From Acidobacteriota bacterium (GTDB taxonomy: Bacteria; Acidobacteriota; Vicinamibacteria; Vicinamibacterales; UBA2999): DNA of 42,406 nucleotides. Location of the stretch: positions 1 to 42,406 of the forward strand of contig QHWQ01000141.1 in the NCBI GenBank assembly GCA_003222635.1, given 5' to 3'. The notes under the pieces were generated by a model that was not told the origin of the DNA, searched no databases, and worked only from the letters and a program-made list of their open reading frames with translations. Shown here in pieces: positions 1 to 8,845 of this stretch (position 1 is its first letter; each line of letters starts with the position of its first letter). The translations under genes were made by a program, and so were the position numbers.

Positions 1-75
1 GGTCGCGACGAGGAAGGCGGCAGCCGTTATCCGAAAGGTCCGGCTGAAGCCGGACCCCACCAGTGGGCGACGCAT
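1..75 (-). CDS. Partial exported protein (N-terminus only)
   Basis: Only the first 25 codons are visible before the gene runs off the left edge. The ATG at 75-73 is preceded by a perfect AGGAGG (complement of 81-86) with a 5-base spacer, which is the strongest start evidence in this part of the window. The visible peptide begins MRRPLVGSGFSRTFR and continues into a hydrophobic run (ITAAAFLVAT), so it looks like a signal peptide. Its SD overlaps the stop codon of the upstream lipoprotein hydrolase, 9 bases away, so the two are probably co-transcribed. A dispersed palindrome (37-56) encodes the GSGFSRT part of the leader. The function cannot be told. Confidence 0.6.
   Translation of the reverse strand, partial: MRRPLVGSGFSRTFRITAAAFLVAT
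37..56. repeat. Palindromic REP-like repeat, copy 1
   Basis: Perfect inverted repeat with core TCCGGC-TTCA-GCCGGA (minus-strand reading), inside the leader of the partial gene. The same 20 bases occur again at 2381-2400. Read in this frame it gives the peptide SGFSRT, which from memory recurs in translated Vicinamibacteria proteins. Confidence 0.65.
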
Positions 76-84
76 GGATACCTC

Positions 85-1542
85 CTATTTCGTTCCCCTC
101 GCGGCCCCTTCGAGGTTGAACGCGATGAGCAGATTCTTGTACGGCACGACCTTGCCATGTACCGGCGCGATACGCTCCGGGTTCAGCTTCAGCTCGTTGA
201 TCTTCTGAACCAGCTGCGCGGCGTACTCGGGCCCGCGTTCCGGCGTGCGGATCTCGTCACCCGCAGGCGGATTATAGGCGTCGCCGTACATCAGGATGCG
301 CTCCTTCGGCAGGTACGCGATCAGCTGTCCCGAGTGATGCTGATGGCCGTTGAGGAAATACAGCTCGACGGTGCGCGTCCTGTCGCTCAGCACCTTCTTA
401 TCCGCGACCGTGTCGAACATCGGCTTGTTCGTCGTCGGCGCCGTATCCTCGACCGTGCGCGGTCGCGCCCACGCCTTCTCGTAGAAATCCTTGTTGCTCT
501 CGTGGGTGATGATGGTGATGCCTTCGGCGACGTATTCGCGCAGGCCGCCGGCGTGATCGTAGTGCGCGTGCGTGTTCACCACGGCGGTAATCGGCTTGTT
601 CGGCACGGTCTTCCGCACGAGATCGTTGGCCGCCTTCGATCGCGCGTCGCTCGTCGGCCCTTCGAGCATCACGACGTGATCGGCGAACTCGACCGCGAGG
701 CTGCGCGTGCCGGCGCCGTTCACGGACCAGAGGCCGTCGCCGACTTTCTCGATCGTCACGTTCGGTGTCGCCGGCGGCGCCGGCGCTGACGCGACGTTGG
801 CGGGAACCGGCAGCGACACCGCCGCGTTCGGCTGCACCTCGCTGACCATGATGTCGAGCGTCGGGTAGCCGTCCTGCTTCTCGACGATGTGCTTCGGGAA
901 CTGGATGTTGCCGAACTGCGCGTAGTCGGAGTAGGTGAGCTCCACCGGCACATCGCCGACCACCGAGTTGGTCGTCAGGTATTCGACTTTGTCGACGAGA
1001 TTCTGATCGTTGAGCGTCACCTTGACGTCGCTGCCCTCGGCCTTGAAGGTGAACGCCTTGCCTTCGCCGGTGACGCCGCTCGCCATCGCGGCCTTGACGA
1101 CGCCGTGCGGCGTCAGCCAGATGGCGCGGCGGCGCTCGATCTCGGCGCCGCGATTCGGCGCGGGCTGCGCGCCGCCTTCGCTCCACGCGTCCTTGCCGTT
1201 GACGTCCTGGATGGTCCGCTGATCGACGGCGAACGGCTGCGCGCCGCCCCCCTTCGGCGGGTGCTCGCCCTGCGCCCGCAGCATCTCGAGCCGCATCGCG
1301 GGCGCCTGGTAATCGACCGCGGCGACGTAATTCTTCACCTCGAATCGCGGCCACGGCCCGTCCGGCGTGTACGCCTGGCCGTAGGCGTAATTGGTTCCGC
1401 TGCCGGAAAACTGGATGGAGTTCAGGTTCGTCGCACCCATTGCATCGGCTGCGGCGGCGACGCCGGTCTTGCTGCTGCACCCGGCCAGCGCGGTCGTCAA
1501 TACCAACGCAAGACCCGCCACCAGGGCTGTCATCGTGCGCAT
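85..1542 (-). CDS. Metallo-beta-lactamase-fold hydrolase, lipoprotein
   Basis: A predicted lipoprotein of 485 residues. The leader ends in a lipobox LAGC with Cys22, so it is probably anchored on the periplasmic side of a membrane. The N-terminal 250 residues are family-unassigned and end in an Ala/Pro linker. The C-terminal part is a metallo-beta-lactamase fold with the metal motif THAHYDH (His325, His327, Asp329, His330) and later GHQHHSG and APVHGK histidines. The substrate is unknown; the fold covers many hydrolases. I chose the ATG at 1542 because AGGAG lies 5 bases upstream; a GTG two codons earlier would overlap that site. It is divergent from the DUF5916 gene, with about 50 bases between starts. 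Confidence 0.85.
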   Translation of the reverse strand: MRTMTALVAGLALVLTTALAGCSSKTGVAAAADAMGATNLNSIQFSGSGTNYAYGQAYTPDGPWPRFEVKNYVAAVDYQAPAMRLEMLRAQGEHPPKGGGAQPFAVDQRTIQDVNGKDAWSEGGAQPAPNRGAEIERRRAIWLTPHGVVKAAMASGVTGEGKAFTFKAEGSDVKVTLNDQNLVDKVEYLTTNSVVGDVPVELTYSDYAQFGNIQFPKHIVEKQDGYPTLDIMVSEVQPNAAVSLPVPANVASAPAPPATPNVTIEKVGDGLWSVNGAGTRSLAVEFADHVVMLEGPTSDARSKAANDLVRKTVPNKPITAVVNTHAHYDHAGGLREYVAEGITIITHESNKDFYEKAWARPRTVEDTAPTTNKPMFDTVADKKVLSDRTRTVELYFLNGHQHHSGQLIAYLPKERILMYGDAYNPPAGDEIRTPERGPEYAAQLVQKINELKLNPERIAPVHGKVVPYKNLLIAFNLEGAARGTK

Positions 1543-1595
1543 AGACACTCCTTTGATTTTGAGAAGCGCGGCCGATATTAGATCATTTGACGCTC

Positions 1596-3833
1596 ATGGG
1601 ACACATCAGGGGCTGGCTGCTGGCCGGCGCTTTCACGCTTGTTGTCGCGCCGGCCGCTCACGCCGGCCAGGATCACACCACCGTTCGCGCGGTCCGGATC
1701 CAGGCACCGCTGAAAATCGACGGCGCGCTGGACGAGCCGTTCTACACCAGCGTGCCGCCAATCTCCGATTTCATTCAGCAGGAGCCGCACGAGGGCGAGC
1801 CGGCCACCGAGAAGACGGAGATGTGGCTGGCCTTCGACAACAACAACGTCTACGTCGCGTTCCGCTGCTGGGAGAGCGAGCCGGGTCGCGTGGTCGCCAG
1901 CGACATGCGCCGCGACGGCCCGAACCTGTGGCAGGGCGACGACCTCGTCGCCGTCAGCTTCGACACCTTTCATGACGGCCGCAACTCGTTCAACTTCATC
2001 ACCAACGCGCTCGGGGCGCGCGAGGACGGGCAGGTGACGAACGAGCGTCAGTGGAACGGCGACTGGAACACGGTCTGGGAGGTGAGGACCGGGCGCTTCG
2101 AAGGTGGCTGGACGGCGGAGGCCGCCATCCCGTTCAAATCGATTCGCTACCAGGCGGGGCGCGAACAAGTGTGGGGCTTCAACGCGTTTCGCACCAACCG
2201 CTGGAAGAACGAGATTTCCTACGTCACGCGCGTGCCCGCCGCGCGCGGGCAGTCGGCGCTCTATCAGGGATCGGTGGCCGCGACGCTGGTCGGACTCGAA
2301 GCGCCGTCCGGATCGAGGATGCTCGAGATCAAGCCGTACGCGATCTCGGATGTGAAGACCACGCCATCTGAGTCGGTCGTGTCCGGCTTCAGCCGGACCT
2401 CGAACGACGTGAGCGGTGACGTCGGCCTCGACGTGAAGTACGGGCTGACGCAGAACCTCACGGCGGACTTCACCTACAACACCGACTTCGCGCAAATCGA
2501 GGCCGACGAGCAGCAGGTCAACCTCACGCGCTTCAGCCTCTTCTTTCCCGAGAAGCGCGAGTTCTTTCTCGAGAACCAGGGGCTCTTCGCCTTCGGCGGT
2601 GCCGCGGCCGGCGGCTTTTCGGCGGCGAACAGCGACGTCCCGATCCTCTTCTACAGCCGCCGCATCGGACTGGACGAGGGCCGGCCGATCCCGATCATCG
2701 GCGGCGGCCGGACGACGGGACGCGTCGGGCGCTACAGCCTCGGCCTGATCGACATCCAGACCGGCGACGATCGCGCCGTGCGCTCCACGAACTTTTCCGT
2801 CGTGCGGTTCAAACGCGATCTGTTCCGCCGCAGCAACATCGGGCTGCTGCTCACCGGCCGAACCCTGGCGCAGAGCGGCAGCGGCGGCAACGCGCTCTAC
2901 GGGTTCGACGGCACCTTCGGCTTCTTCGACAACCTCAACGTCAATACGTACTGGGCGCGCTCGAACACCGGCGGCTTGCCCCGAGCGGAGTCGAGGGGCC
3001 GCACGCGCAACGACACCAGCTATCGCGGCCAGCTCGATTACCAGGGCGATCGCTACGGCGCGCAGCTCGAACAGCTCGTGGTCGGTGACGACTTCAATCC
3101 GGAAGCCGGCTTCGTCCGCCGGCAGGACATGCGCCGCAGCTCCGCGCTGCTGCGCTTCAGCCCGCGACCGAGCCGCTTCAGGTCGGTGCGCAGGTTCTTC
3201 TATCAGGGCTCCATCGACTCCATCGAGAACGGCGCGCGGCATCTCGAAACGCGCGTGTCGAACGGCGAGTTCGCCATCGAGTTCCAGAACAGCGATCGCC
3301 TGAGCGTGGATGTGACCGACAACTACGAGTTTCTCCCGCGTGCGTTCGACATCGCCCCGGGCATCACGCTGCCCATCGGCGGCTACGCGTTCGACAACGT
3401 GCACCTGCAGATGAACCTCGGGCAGCGCCGCAGGATCAGCGGACAGTTCGCCATCGACCGCGGCAGCTTCTACGACGGCGGCAAGACGACCATCAGCGTG
3501 AGCCGCGGACGGATGAATGCGGGATCGCAGCTGTCGCTCGAGCCGACCTATCAGCTCAATGTCGTCGACTTGACGGAAGGATCGTTTACCAATCAGCTGG
3601 TCGGCTCGCGTGTCACCTACACGATGACGCCGCTGATGTTCACGAGCGCGCTGCTGCAGTACAACTCGAGCAGCCACTCCATCAGCGCGAACGTGCGCCT
3701 GCGGTGGGAATACCGCCCGGGGAGCGAATTCTTCGTCGTCTACAACGAGGACCGGGACACGCTCACGCGGCGCTTCCCTTCGCTCAGCGGCCGGGCGCTC
3801 ATCGTCAAGATCAATCGGTTGTTCCGGCCATGA
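1596..3833 (+). CDS. DUF5916 outer-membrane protein with CBM9-like N-terminus
   Basis: 745 residues with a signal peptide ending near AHAGQ. Residues of about 35-230 look like the carbohydrate-binding family 9-like fold that heads DUF5916 proteins (APLKIDGALDEPFY, then FDTFHDGRNSF). The remainder has the alternating pattern of a large beta-barrel, with the landmark QQVNLTRFSLFFPEKREFFLE. The family is common in Acidobacteriota and Bacteroidota and its function is not established. A second copy lies at 5311-7485. Two dispersed repeats sit in frame inside this gene: SGFSRT at 2381-2400 and PRAESRG at 2978-2999, the latter longer than the matching loop of the paralogue. An in-frame TTG three codons upstream (1587) is an alternative start. 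Confidence 0.85.
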   Translation: MGHIRGWLLAGAFTLVVAPAAHAGQDHTTVRAVRIQAPLKIDGALDEPFYTSVPPISDFIQQEPHEGEPATEKTEMWLAFDNNNVYVAFRCWESEPGRVVASDMRRDGPNLWQGDDLVAVSFDTFHDGRNSFNFITNALGAREDGQVTNERQWNGDWNTVWEVRTGRFEGGWTAEAAIPFKSIRYQAGREQVWGFNAFRTNRWKNEISYVTRVPAARGQSALYQGSVAATLVGLEAPSGSRMLEIKPYAISDVKTTPSESVVSGFSRTSNDVSGDVGLDVKYGLTQNLTADFTYNTDFAQIEADEQQVNLTRFSLFFPEKREFFLENQGLFAFGGAAAGGFSAANSDVPILFYSRRIGLDEGRPIPIIGGGRTTGRVGRYSLGLIDIQTGDDRAVRSTNFSVVRFKRDLFRRSNIGLLLTGRTLAQSGSGGNALYGFDGTFGFFDNLNVNTYWARSNTGGLPRAESRGRTRNDTSYRGQLDYQGDRYGAQLEQLVVGDDFNPEAGFVRRQDMRRSSALLRFSPRPSRFRSVRRFFYQGSIDSIENGARHLETRVSNGEFAIEFQNSDRLSVDVTDNYEFLPRAFDIAPGITLPIGGYAFDNVHLQMNLGQRRRISGQFAIDRGSFYDGGKTTISVSRGRMNAGSQLSLEPTYQLNVVDLTEGSFTNQLVGSRVTYTMTPLMFTSALLQYNSSSHSISANVRLRWEYRPGSEFFVVYNEDRDTLTRRFPSLSGRALIVKINRLFRP
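2381..2400. repeat. Palindromic REP-like repeat, copy 2, inside a gene
   Basis: Identical over 20 bases to the element at 37-56 and in the orientation that codes SGFSRT. It lies in frame in a loop of the DUF5916 protein that is about five residues longer than in the second DUF5916 protein of this window. Confidence 0.65.
2978..2999. repeat. Dispersed repeat of the CCCCGAGCGGAGTCGAGGGG type
   Basis: A 22-base element with complementary GCCCC/GGGGC ends. It codes PRAESRG in frame and accounts for about eight extra residues compared with the paralogue at 5311-7485. Similar motifs are, from memory, widespread intergenic and intragenic repeats in environmental genomes. Only one copy is seen here. 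Confidence 0.4.
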
Positions 3834-3838
3834 AAAGA

Positions 3839-3890
3839 AACCACGAAGGACGCGATCTTCGTGCCCTTCGTGGTTGATAACCTTCGTGGT
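3839..3890. terminator. Inverted-repeat terminator between convergent genes (CCACGAAGG repeat)
   Basis: AACCACGAAGG at 3839-3849 pairs with CCTTCGTGGTT at 3865-3875, and another CCTTCGTGGT follows at 3881-3890. It fills the 58-base gap between two converging stop codons, so a bidirectional terminator role is plausible. The motif belongs to a dispersed CCACGAAGG-type repeat; another half-copy is at 5284-5296. Confidence 0.5.
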
Positions 3891-3891
3891 C

Positions 3892-5262
3892 TTACCGCGC
3901 TGCGCTGATCTTCCAGATCTTGTTGCTGCCGTCATCCGAGACGAGCAGACTGCCGTCGCGGGCAACGGTCACACCAACCGGGCGGCCCCAGCGCTCGAGT
4001 GGCGCGCCGCCCTCGCCGTCATTGATGACGAACCCGGTGACGAAGTCCTCGAGCGCGCCCGGCTTGTTGTTCGTCATCGGGAAAAACGCCACGCGATACC
4101 CCGACGCCATCGAGCGGTTCCACGAGCCGTGCAGCGCGACGAACGCGCCGTTGCGGTAGCGCTGCGGGAACTGCGTGCCGGTGTAGAACGTGATGCCGAG
4201 CGCCGCTGAATGCGCCGGGATCAGGACGTCGGGCACGATCGCCCGCTTGACCAACTCGGGGAACGCGCCGACGTAGCGCGGATCGTAGTTCGAGCCGATG
4301 TAGGAATACGGCCACCCGTAGAAGCCGCCGTCCTTGACCGAGGTCGCGTAATCGGGGACGAGGTCGTCGCCCAGATTGTCGCGCTCGTTCATCGCGGTCC
4401 AGATGGTGTCGGTTCCAGGCTGCAATGTGAGGCCGACAGGATTACGGATGCCGGACGCGAACACTCGATAACCCGATCCGTCGGGATTGAATTCGAGGAT
4501 CGCGGCGCGCCGGCAGTCCTCTCCCGCGTTGTTGTTCGACATGGAACCGACGGAGACGTACATCTTCGTTCCCGCACGATTGAAGATCACGTTGCGGGTG
4601 GAGTGGCCGCCCGTCGGCAGATCGAGCAGCTTCTCCGGTTCGCCCTGCGCTTTGAGATCGCCGTTGGTGTATTTGAATCGCACGAGCGATCCCGTGTTCC
4701 CGACATAGAGGTAACCGTCGTGGAACGCCATCCCGAACGGCGCCGCCACCGTGCCCGGACCGCGATTGTTGAACGGCGGCGGAGGCGCGCACGCCGGTGC
4801 CGACGCGCCGAGGATTTCGCCGTTGACGCCCGGATTCACCGGCCCCGGAGGAGGCGGTGGCGTCGGCCGCTGACCAGCAGGCGGCGCCGGAGGATTCGCA
4901 GGAGGCGTGCCGGCGTACACGCTGCGCGCCTCGAACACGCCGTCATTGTTCGCGTCGCGAAGAACGGTGATGGTGTTGGACGCCGGTGAGCTGACGAACA
5001 GATCGCCGTTCGGTGCGTACACCATGACGCGCGGCGCCGGCATCTCGGCGTACACGCTTACCGTGAAGCCCGATGGCGCGACGGGCATCGCGCTGGCAGG
5101 TTTGTCCACGAGCATGCCGCGGTTCGGCCGCGGCGAGCTGACCGCGGGCAGCCGGTCGGCGTGCGGCTGTGGCGGTCCAGACGACCGTTGTGCCGCGATG
5201 ACGCCGCACATGCTGAGGAAGCCGATGACGACGAGGACTGGCTGTCGCGTCGCAAACTTCAT
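3892..5262 (-). CDS. Sorbosone/glucose dehydrogenase-like PQQ beta-propeller protein, exported
   Basis: 456 residues with a signal peptide (MKFATRQPVLVVIGFL then AAQ). The body is a beta-propeller of the L-sorbosone dehydrogenase type: GFTVSVYAEMPAPRVMVYAPNGDLFVSS near residue 65, GNTGSLVRF, GGHSTRNVIFN, GIRNPVGLTLQPGTDTIW, ALHGSWNRS and a C-terminal GRPVGVTVARDGSLLVSDD. Related enzymes oxidise sugars in the periplasm using PQQ, but many members of this group have no proven substrate. A proline-rich insert of about 45 residues (near residues 115-160) interrupts the N-terminal third. The start at 5262 has AGGAG 7 bases upstream. It lies 48 bases downstream of the second DUF5916 gene on the same strand, so the two may form an operon. 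Confidence 0.8.
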   Translation of the reverse strand: MKFATRQPVLVVIGFLSMCGVIAAQRSSGPPQPHADRLPAVSSPRPNRGMLVDKPASAMPVAPSGFTVSVYAEMPAPRVMVYAPNGDLFVSSPASNTITVLRDANNDGVFEARSVYAGTPPANPPAPPAGQRPTPPPPPGPVNPGVNGEILGASAPACAPPPPFNNRGPGTVAAPFGMAFHDGYLYVGNTGSLVRFKYTNGDLKAQGEPEKLLDLPTGGHSTRNVIFNRAGTKMYVSVGSMSNNNAGEDCRRAAILEFNPDGSGYRVFASGIRNPVGLTLQPGTDTIWTAMNERDNLGDDLVPDYATSVKDGGFYGWPYSYIGSNYDPRYVGAFPELVKRAIVPDVLIPAHSAALGITFYTGTQFPQRYRNGAFVALHGSWNRSMASGYRVAFFPMTNNKPGALEDFVTGFVINDGEGGAPLERWGRPVGVTVARDGSLLVSDDGSNKIWKISAAR

Positions 5263-5283
5263 GAGATCTCTCCTGCGCGAATT

Positions 5284-5296
5284 GTAACCACGAAGG
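5284..5296. repeat. Half-copy of the CCACGAAGG repeat
   Basis: GTAACCACGAAGG in the gap between the second DUF5916 gene and the dehydrogenase-like gene. It matches the arm of the inverted repeat at 3839-3849 and is followed by a small hairpin, GCGGC-TGC-GCCGC. Confidence 0.4.
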
Positions 5297-5310
5297 CGGC
5301 TGCGCCGCAT

Positions 5311-7485
5311 TCAGAAGCGAAGCAGCCGGGTCAGTTTGAGGGCAACGGAACGGTTGACAAGTCCCGGGAGTGGGGCTTCCCCGGTGTTCCGGCCATCGCT
5401 GTACACCGCGAAGAACTCGCTGCCCGGCACGTACTCCCAGCGCAGGCGCACGCTGGAGCTCAGCGTATGGTCGCTCGCGTTGTACTGCGTCAGGCTGCTG
5501 ATCATCATCCGCGGCGTCGGCGTGTAAATTCCCCGGGCGGTCAGCAGCCGATTCGTAAAGCTGCCGGACGGCAGGTCCACCCAATTCATCGTCAGCCCAG
5601 GTTCGATGCTCACCCGCGGAGAGAGCGCGACGCGGCCGCTCGTGAAGTTCGCTTCCTGCTTGTGACCGTTGTAAAACGTGCCGGTCGCCACCGACACGTG
5701 ACCAGACACCGCGCGCTGCTGGCCGAGCTCGTACGTCATGCGGACGGTGTCGTAGTCATAGCCGCCGATCGGCAGCGTTACTCCCGGTGCGATCTGGAAC
5801 GTGCGCGGCAGGTATTCGAAGTCGCGCGTGTAATCGAGCGTCCATAGATCGCTGTTGTGGAAATCGATCTCGAATGTGCCCGACAGCTCGCGGTTCTCGA
5901 CGCGCGTACGCCGGCTGTCGGTGATGTAGTCGTACCCGCCTTCCCAATCCAGCCTGCGAATGAAGCGGCTGGACTTCGGCCGCGGACTGAAGCGCGCGCC
6001 GACGGTGCTGCGCCGGAAATCGGTGCGCCGCAGGAAGCCAATCTCGGGACTGAACCTGTCGCCGACGAGCAGGTGTTCGGCGGCCAGTCCGTAGCGGTCG
6101 CCCGCGTAATCGAGCCGTCCGCGGTAGCTCGATTGATCGCCGCTGGCGCCCGGCGTGTCCGTGCGCGCGTAGTAGCCGTTGATCGACAGGCTCTTGAAGA
6201 ATGCAAGGTTGGCGTCCGCGCCGATCGCATCGCTCGAGTCGGCTTGACTGGCCGCGGGCGTCCGGCGCGTGGCGATGACGCCGATATTGCTGCGCCGCAG
6301 GATGTCGCGCTTCAGACGCACCACTGAAAAGTTCGTCGCCACCGCACCCGCCGACGCTTTGTCGTCGGTCTGGATGTTCAGCGCGCCGATCCCGAACTTG
6401 CCAACCGTACCGGTGACCCGGCCGCCGGCAACCACCGGGACGGATTGCCCCTGATTCAGGCCGATGCGCCGGCTGAAGAACAGGAACGGGATGTCGTTGC
6501 CGTTGCCGCGCGCCCCGCCGAAGTTGAAGATGCCCTGTCCTTCGAGAAAGAAGTCCCGCTTTTCCGGAAACTGCAGGCTGAAGCGCGTGAGGTTGATCTG
6601 CTGGAGGTCTTCCTCGACCTGCGCGAAGTCGGTGTTGACCGTGGCATCGGCAATCAGGCTGCGCGTCAACCCGTACTTGAAGTCGAAGCCGGCGTTCGGC
6701 GAAAAGCGGTTGGCAAACGGCGCCGCGGCCGCATGGTCGGTCGTCAGCGACGACACCGCGTACGGTTTCAGCTCCAGGTTCATCGATTGCGCGGGCGTTT
6801 CGAGGCCGACGAGGTTACCCGCCGTTGACACTTTGAAGATGCCGTCATGCCCGTACGCGCGCGGCACTCGCGTCAGGAACGAGACTTCGTTCTTCCATTT
6901 GACCATGCGCCGGAAGTTGATCCCCCACACCTGTGCGCCCGATCCTCGATAGCGCAGCGACTTGAAGGGGATGACCATTTCGACGGTCCAGCCGCCTTCG
7001 AACCGCCCGCTTTTCACCTGCCAGATCGTGTTCCAGTTGGAATTCGGGTTGCCTTCGTCGGTGAACGCCTGATCGCGCAGCGCGCCGAGCGGGTTGGTTT
7101 GAAAAAAGAACCCGTTGCGGCGGTCGTGGAACGTATCGAGCGCCACCGACAGGTTCTCGTTCTGGATGATGTTGCTGTTGTCACGGCGCAGCTCGGTCAC
7201 CACCCATCGCTCCGGATGATCGTCCCAGCACCGTGCCGCGATGTAGAGGTTCTCGCTGTCGAAGAACACCCACGTGTCGGTCTGCTCGGTCGCCGGTTCG
7301 CCCTCCTGCGGCTCCTCCATGATGAAGCCGCCGGCGGGAGGCACGACGTTGTAGATCTCCTCGTCCAGGCGTCCATCGATCTTGAGCGGCGTGTCGATGC
7401 GTACCGCGCGAATCTCCACGTCCTGCGCGCCGGCCTGCGCCGCCGACAGAAACAACATCGCGGACGCGACGAGTGCCCGGCTCAC
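5311..7485 (-). CDS. DUF5916 outer-membrane protein, second copy
   Basis: 724 residues: signal peptide (SRALVASAMLFLSAAQAGAQ), CBM9-like N-terminal domain (TPLKIDGRLDEEIY near residue 33), then a predicted DUF5916 barrel ending in LTRLLRF with a terminal Phe, as outer-membrane proteins often have. It shares long blocks with the protein at 1596-3833, such as NLTRFSLQFPEKRDFFLE and YRGRLDYAGDRYG. I chose the GTG at 7485 because it forms a GTGA overlap with the stop of the upstream MmgE/PrpD gene and sits right before the signal peptide. Translation is therefore probably coupled to a gene that is now broken. Confidence 0.82.
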   Translation of the reverse strand: MSRALVASAMLFLSAAQAGAQDVEIRAVRIDTPLKIDGRLDEEIYNVVPPAGGFIMEEPQEGEPATEQTDTWVFFDSENLYIAARCWDDHPERWVVTELRRDNSNIIQNENLSVALDTFHDRRNGFFFQTNPLGALRDQAFTDEGNPNSNWNTIWQVKSGRFEGGWTVEMVIPFKSLRYRGSGAQVWGINFRRMVKWKNEVSFLTRVPRAYGHDGIFKVSTAGNLVGLETPAQSMNLELKPYAVSSLTTDHAAAAPFANRFSPNAGFDFKYGLTRSLIADATVNTDFAQVEEDLQQINLTRFSLQFPEKRDFFLEGQGIFNFGGARGNGNDIPFLFFSRRIGLNQGQSVPVVAGGRVTGTVGKFGIGALNIQTDDKASAGAVATNFSVVRLKRDILRRSNIGVIATRRTPAASQADSSDAIGADANLAFFKSLSINGYYARTDTPGASGDQSSYRGRLDYAGDRYGLAAEHLLVGDRFSPEIGFLRRTDFRRSTVGARFSPRPKSSRFIRRLDWEGGYDYITDSRRTRVENRELSGTFEIDFHNSDLWTLDYTRDFEYLPRTFQIAPGVTLPIGGYDYDTVRMTYELGQQRAVSGHVSVATGTFYNGHKQEANFTSGRVALSPRVSIEPGLTMNWVDLPSGSFTNRLLTARGIYTPTPRMMISSLTQYNASDHTLSSSVRLRWEYVPGSEFFAVYSDGRNTGEAPLPGLVNRSVALKLTRLLRF

Positions 7486-8830
7486 GCGGACAGGGCAGCG
7501 GTGAGCTGCGCGAGGTTGGCCGCGCGCTCGAGCGAGCTCACCAGCCTGATGATCGATTCGGTTTTCGCCGCCGGCCACTTCGCAAACTCCGCGTTCGTCC
7601 TGAACTTGTCCGCGACCTCGTCGTAGGTCATCGGGTTTCGCGGGCTGCCCTTCGCCGGCTCCGTTCGTGTCGAGAGCACGCGTCCATCCTTCATGCGGAC
7701 GCGAATCATCATCGGCTCTTCGAGCACCGCCTGGAACGCGCCATCTTTGCCGAGCGTGTCGAACTCGGGATCCGCGTAGAACCGTACGCGGCCGACCATG
7801 TCCTGCACCTCCGCGCGCTTCACCGACGCGTCGGTGAACTGTCCGAGTCCGGCTTTGCCGTCCACGAGCAGGATCGCGACCGCGAACTCCATGCTGAACT
7901 TCGCCTCGAGGCCCGATGCCGGTCGATGACGGAACAGCGTGTTGACGTTGCTCTGGTTCCCCGCCACCTCGACGCGGTCAACGTCGGCGGCTTTGATCGA
8001 GTGCTGCGCGATCAGCCGCAGCGTGGCGTCCATCACCGGCTGCTGGATGGTGCCGCACGGGAAGCGTTTGATCAGATCGCCGGGCGACGCGAACATCCAC
8101 GGCCGGCCAAGACGATTGACGATGCGTGAGGGGTCGAAGCCGCCGCCGGCGGCCTGATAGAAACCGAGCGGCGTTTCGAGCACATCGTTCGCCGCGGTGA
8201 AGCCGAGCGCAACGAGATCCGCGGCGACCGATCCGCTTTCGGCCGCGTGCCCGGCGTGGAACGCCTTCGTCATCGATCCGAAGTTGCGGCGAATGCCGCT
8301 TGCCTGCGATGCGGCGAGGCCGAGCGCGTAGGCCGTCTGTTCGACGGTGAGCCCGCGCAGCTTCGCGCATGCCGCGGCGCTGCCGAACGACCCGATGGTG
8401 CCGGTCGTGTGAAACCCTTCGCGGTCGTGCCGATTGAAGATCGCCTCGCCAACCTTGCTTGCCGCTTCGTCGACATGCCGTTGGCGAACGCCGCGAAGCG
8501 CGGCGGCGCCTTCAGCGCCGTGCCGACCACCGTCGCCGTCTTTGTCGTCACGCCCAGCGTGGAGATGTATTGCCGCACGATCGGCGCGAGGACGGATGCC
8601 GATCCGGCCAGCGCGAGGCCGAATCCGTCGAGCAGGGTCTTGCTGCCGAGCGCAATCACATCGTCCGGGATGTCTTCGTAGGTCGTGTTGACGATGAACT
8701 CGGCGACGGAGCGGGTGAGGCCCGGCGCCTGCGCCAGTTCTTCGCGCCCGCCTTCGGCTTGCGGCTTCGGCGGGGCAAGGCGCAATCCCGCGAGGGCGAG
8801 CGGCGTCTTGAAGAAATCGCGGCGAATCAT
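7482..8830 (-). pseudogene. MmgE/PrpD family protein, broken by an internal deletion and frameshift
   Basis: Two frames together encode most of a MmgE/PrpD protein. The first frame (8830 to about 8471, 120 residues) has a twin-arginine-like leader IRRDFFK and runs to RFAAFANGMS. The second frame (about 8471 to 7482, 329 residues) begins EAASKVGEAIF and runs through HDREGFHTTGTIGSFGSAA and FHAGHAAESG to the stop. In intact family members about 65-75 residues separate the FANG motif from the KVGEAI helix. They are missing here, so a deletion of roughly 200 bases with a frame change is the simplest reading. The family includes 2-methylcitrate dehydratase and other dehydratases/isomerases; an exported version is typical of Acidobacteriota. 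The frame change and deletion make it non-functional unless this is an assembly error. Confidence 0.75.
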
Positions 8831-8845
8831 GCGGCGCAGCCTATC

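Noticed and set aside
1578-3965. A 795-codon open frame on the minus strand opposite the DUF5916 gene
   Set aside because: It is an antisense shadow in GC-rich DNA, with Arg/Ala/Val-rich composition and no domain; the plus-strand frame has a signal peptide and family motifs.
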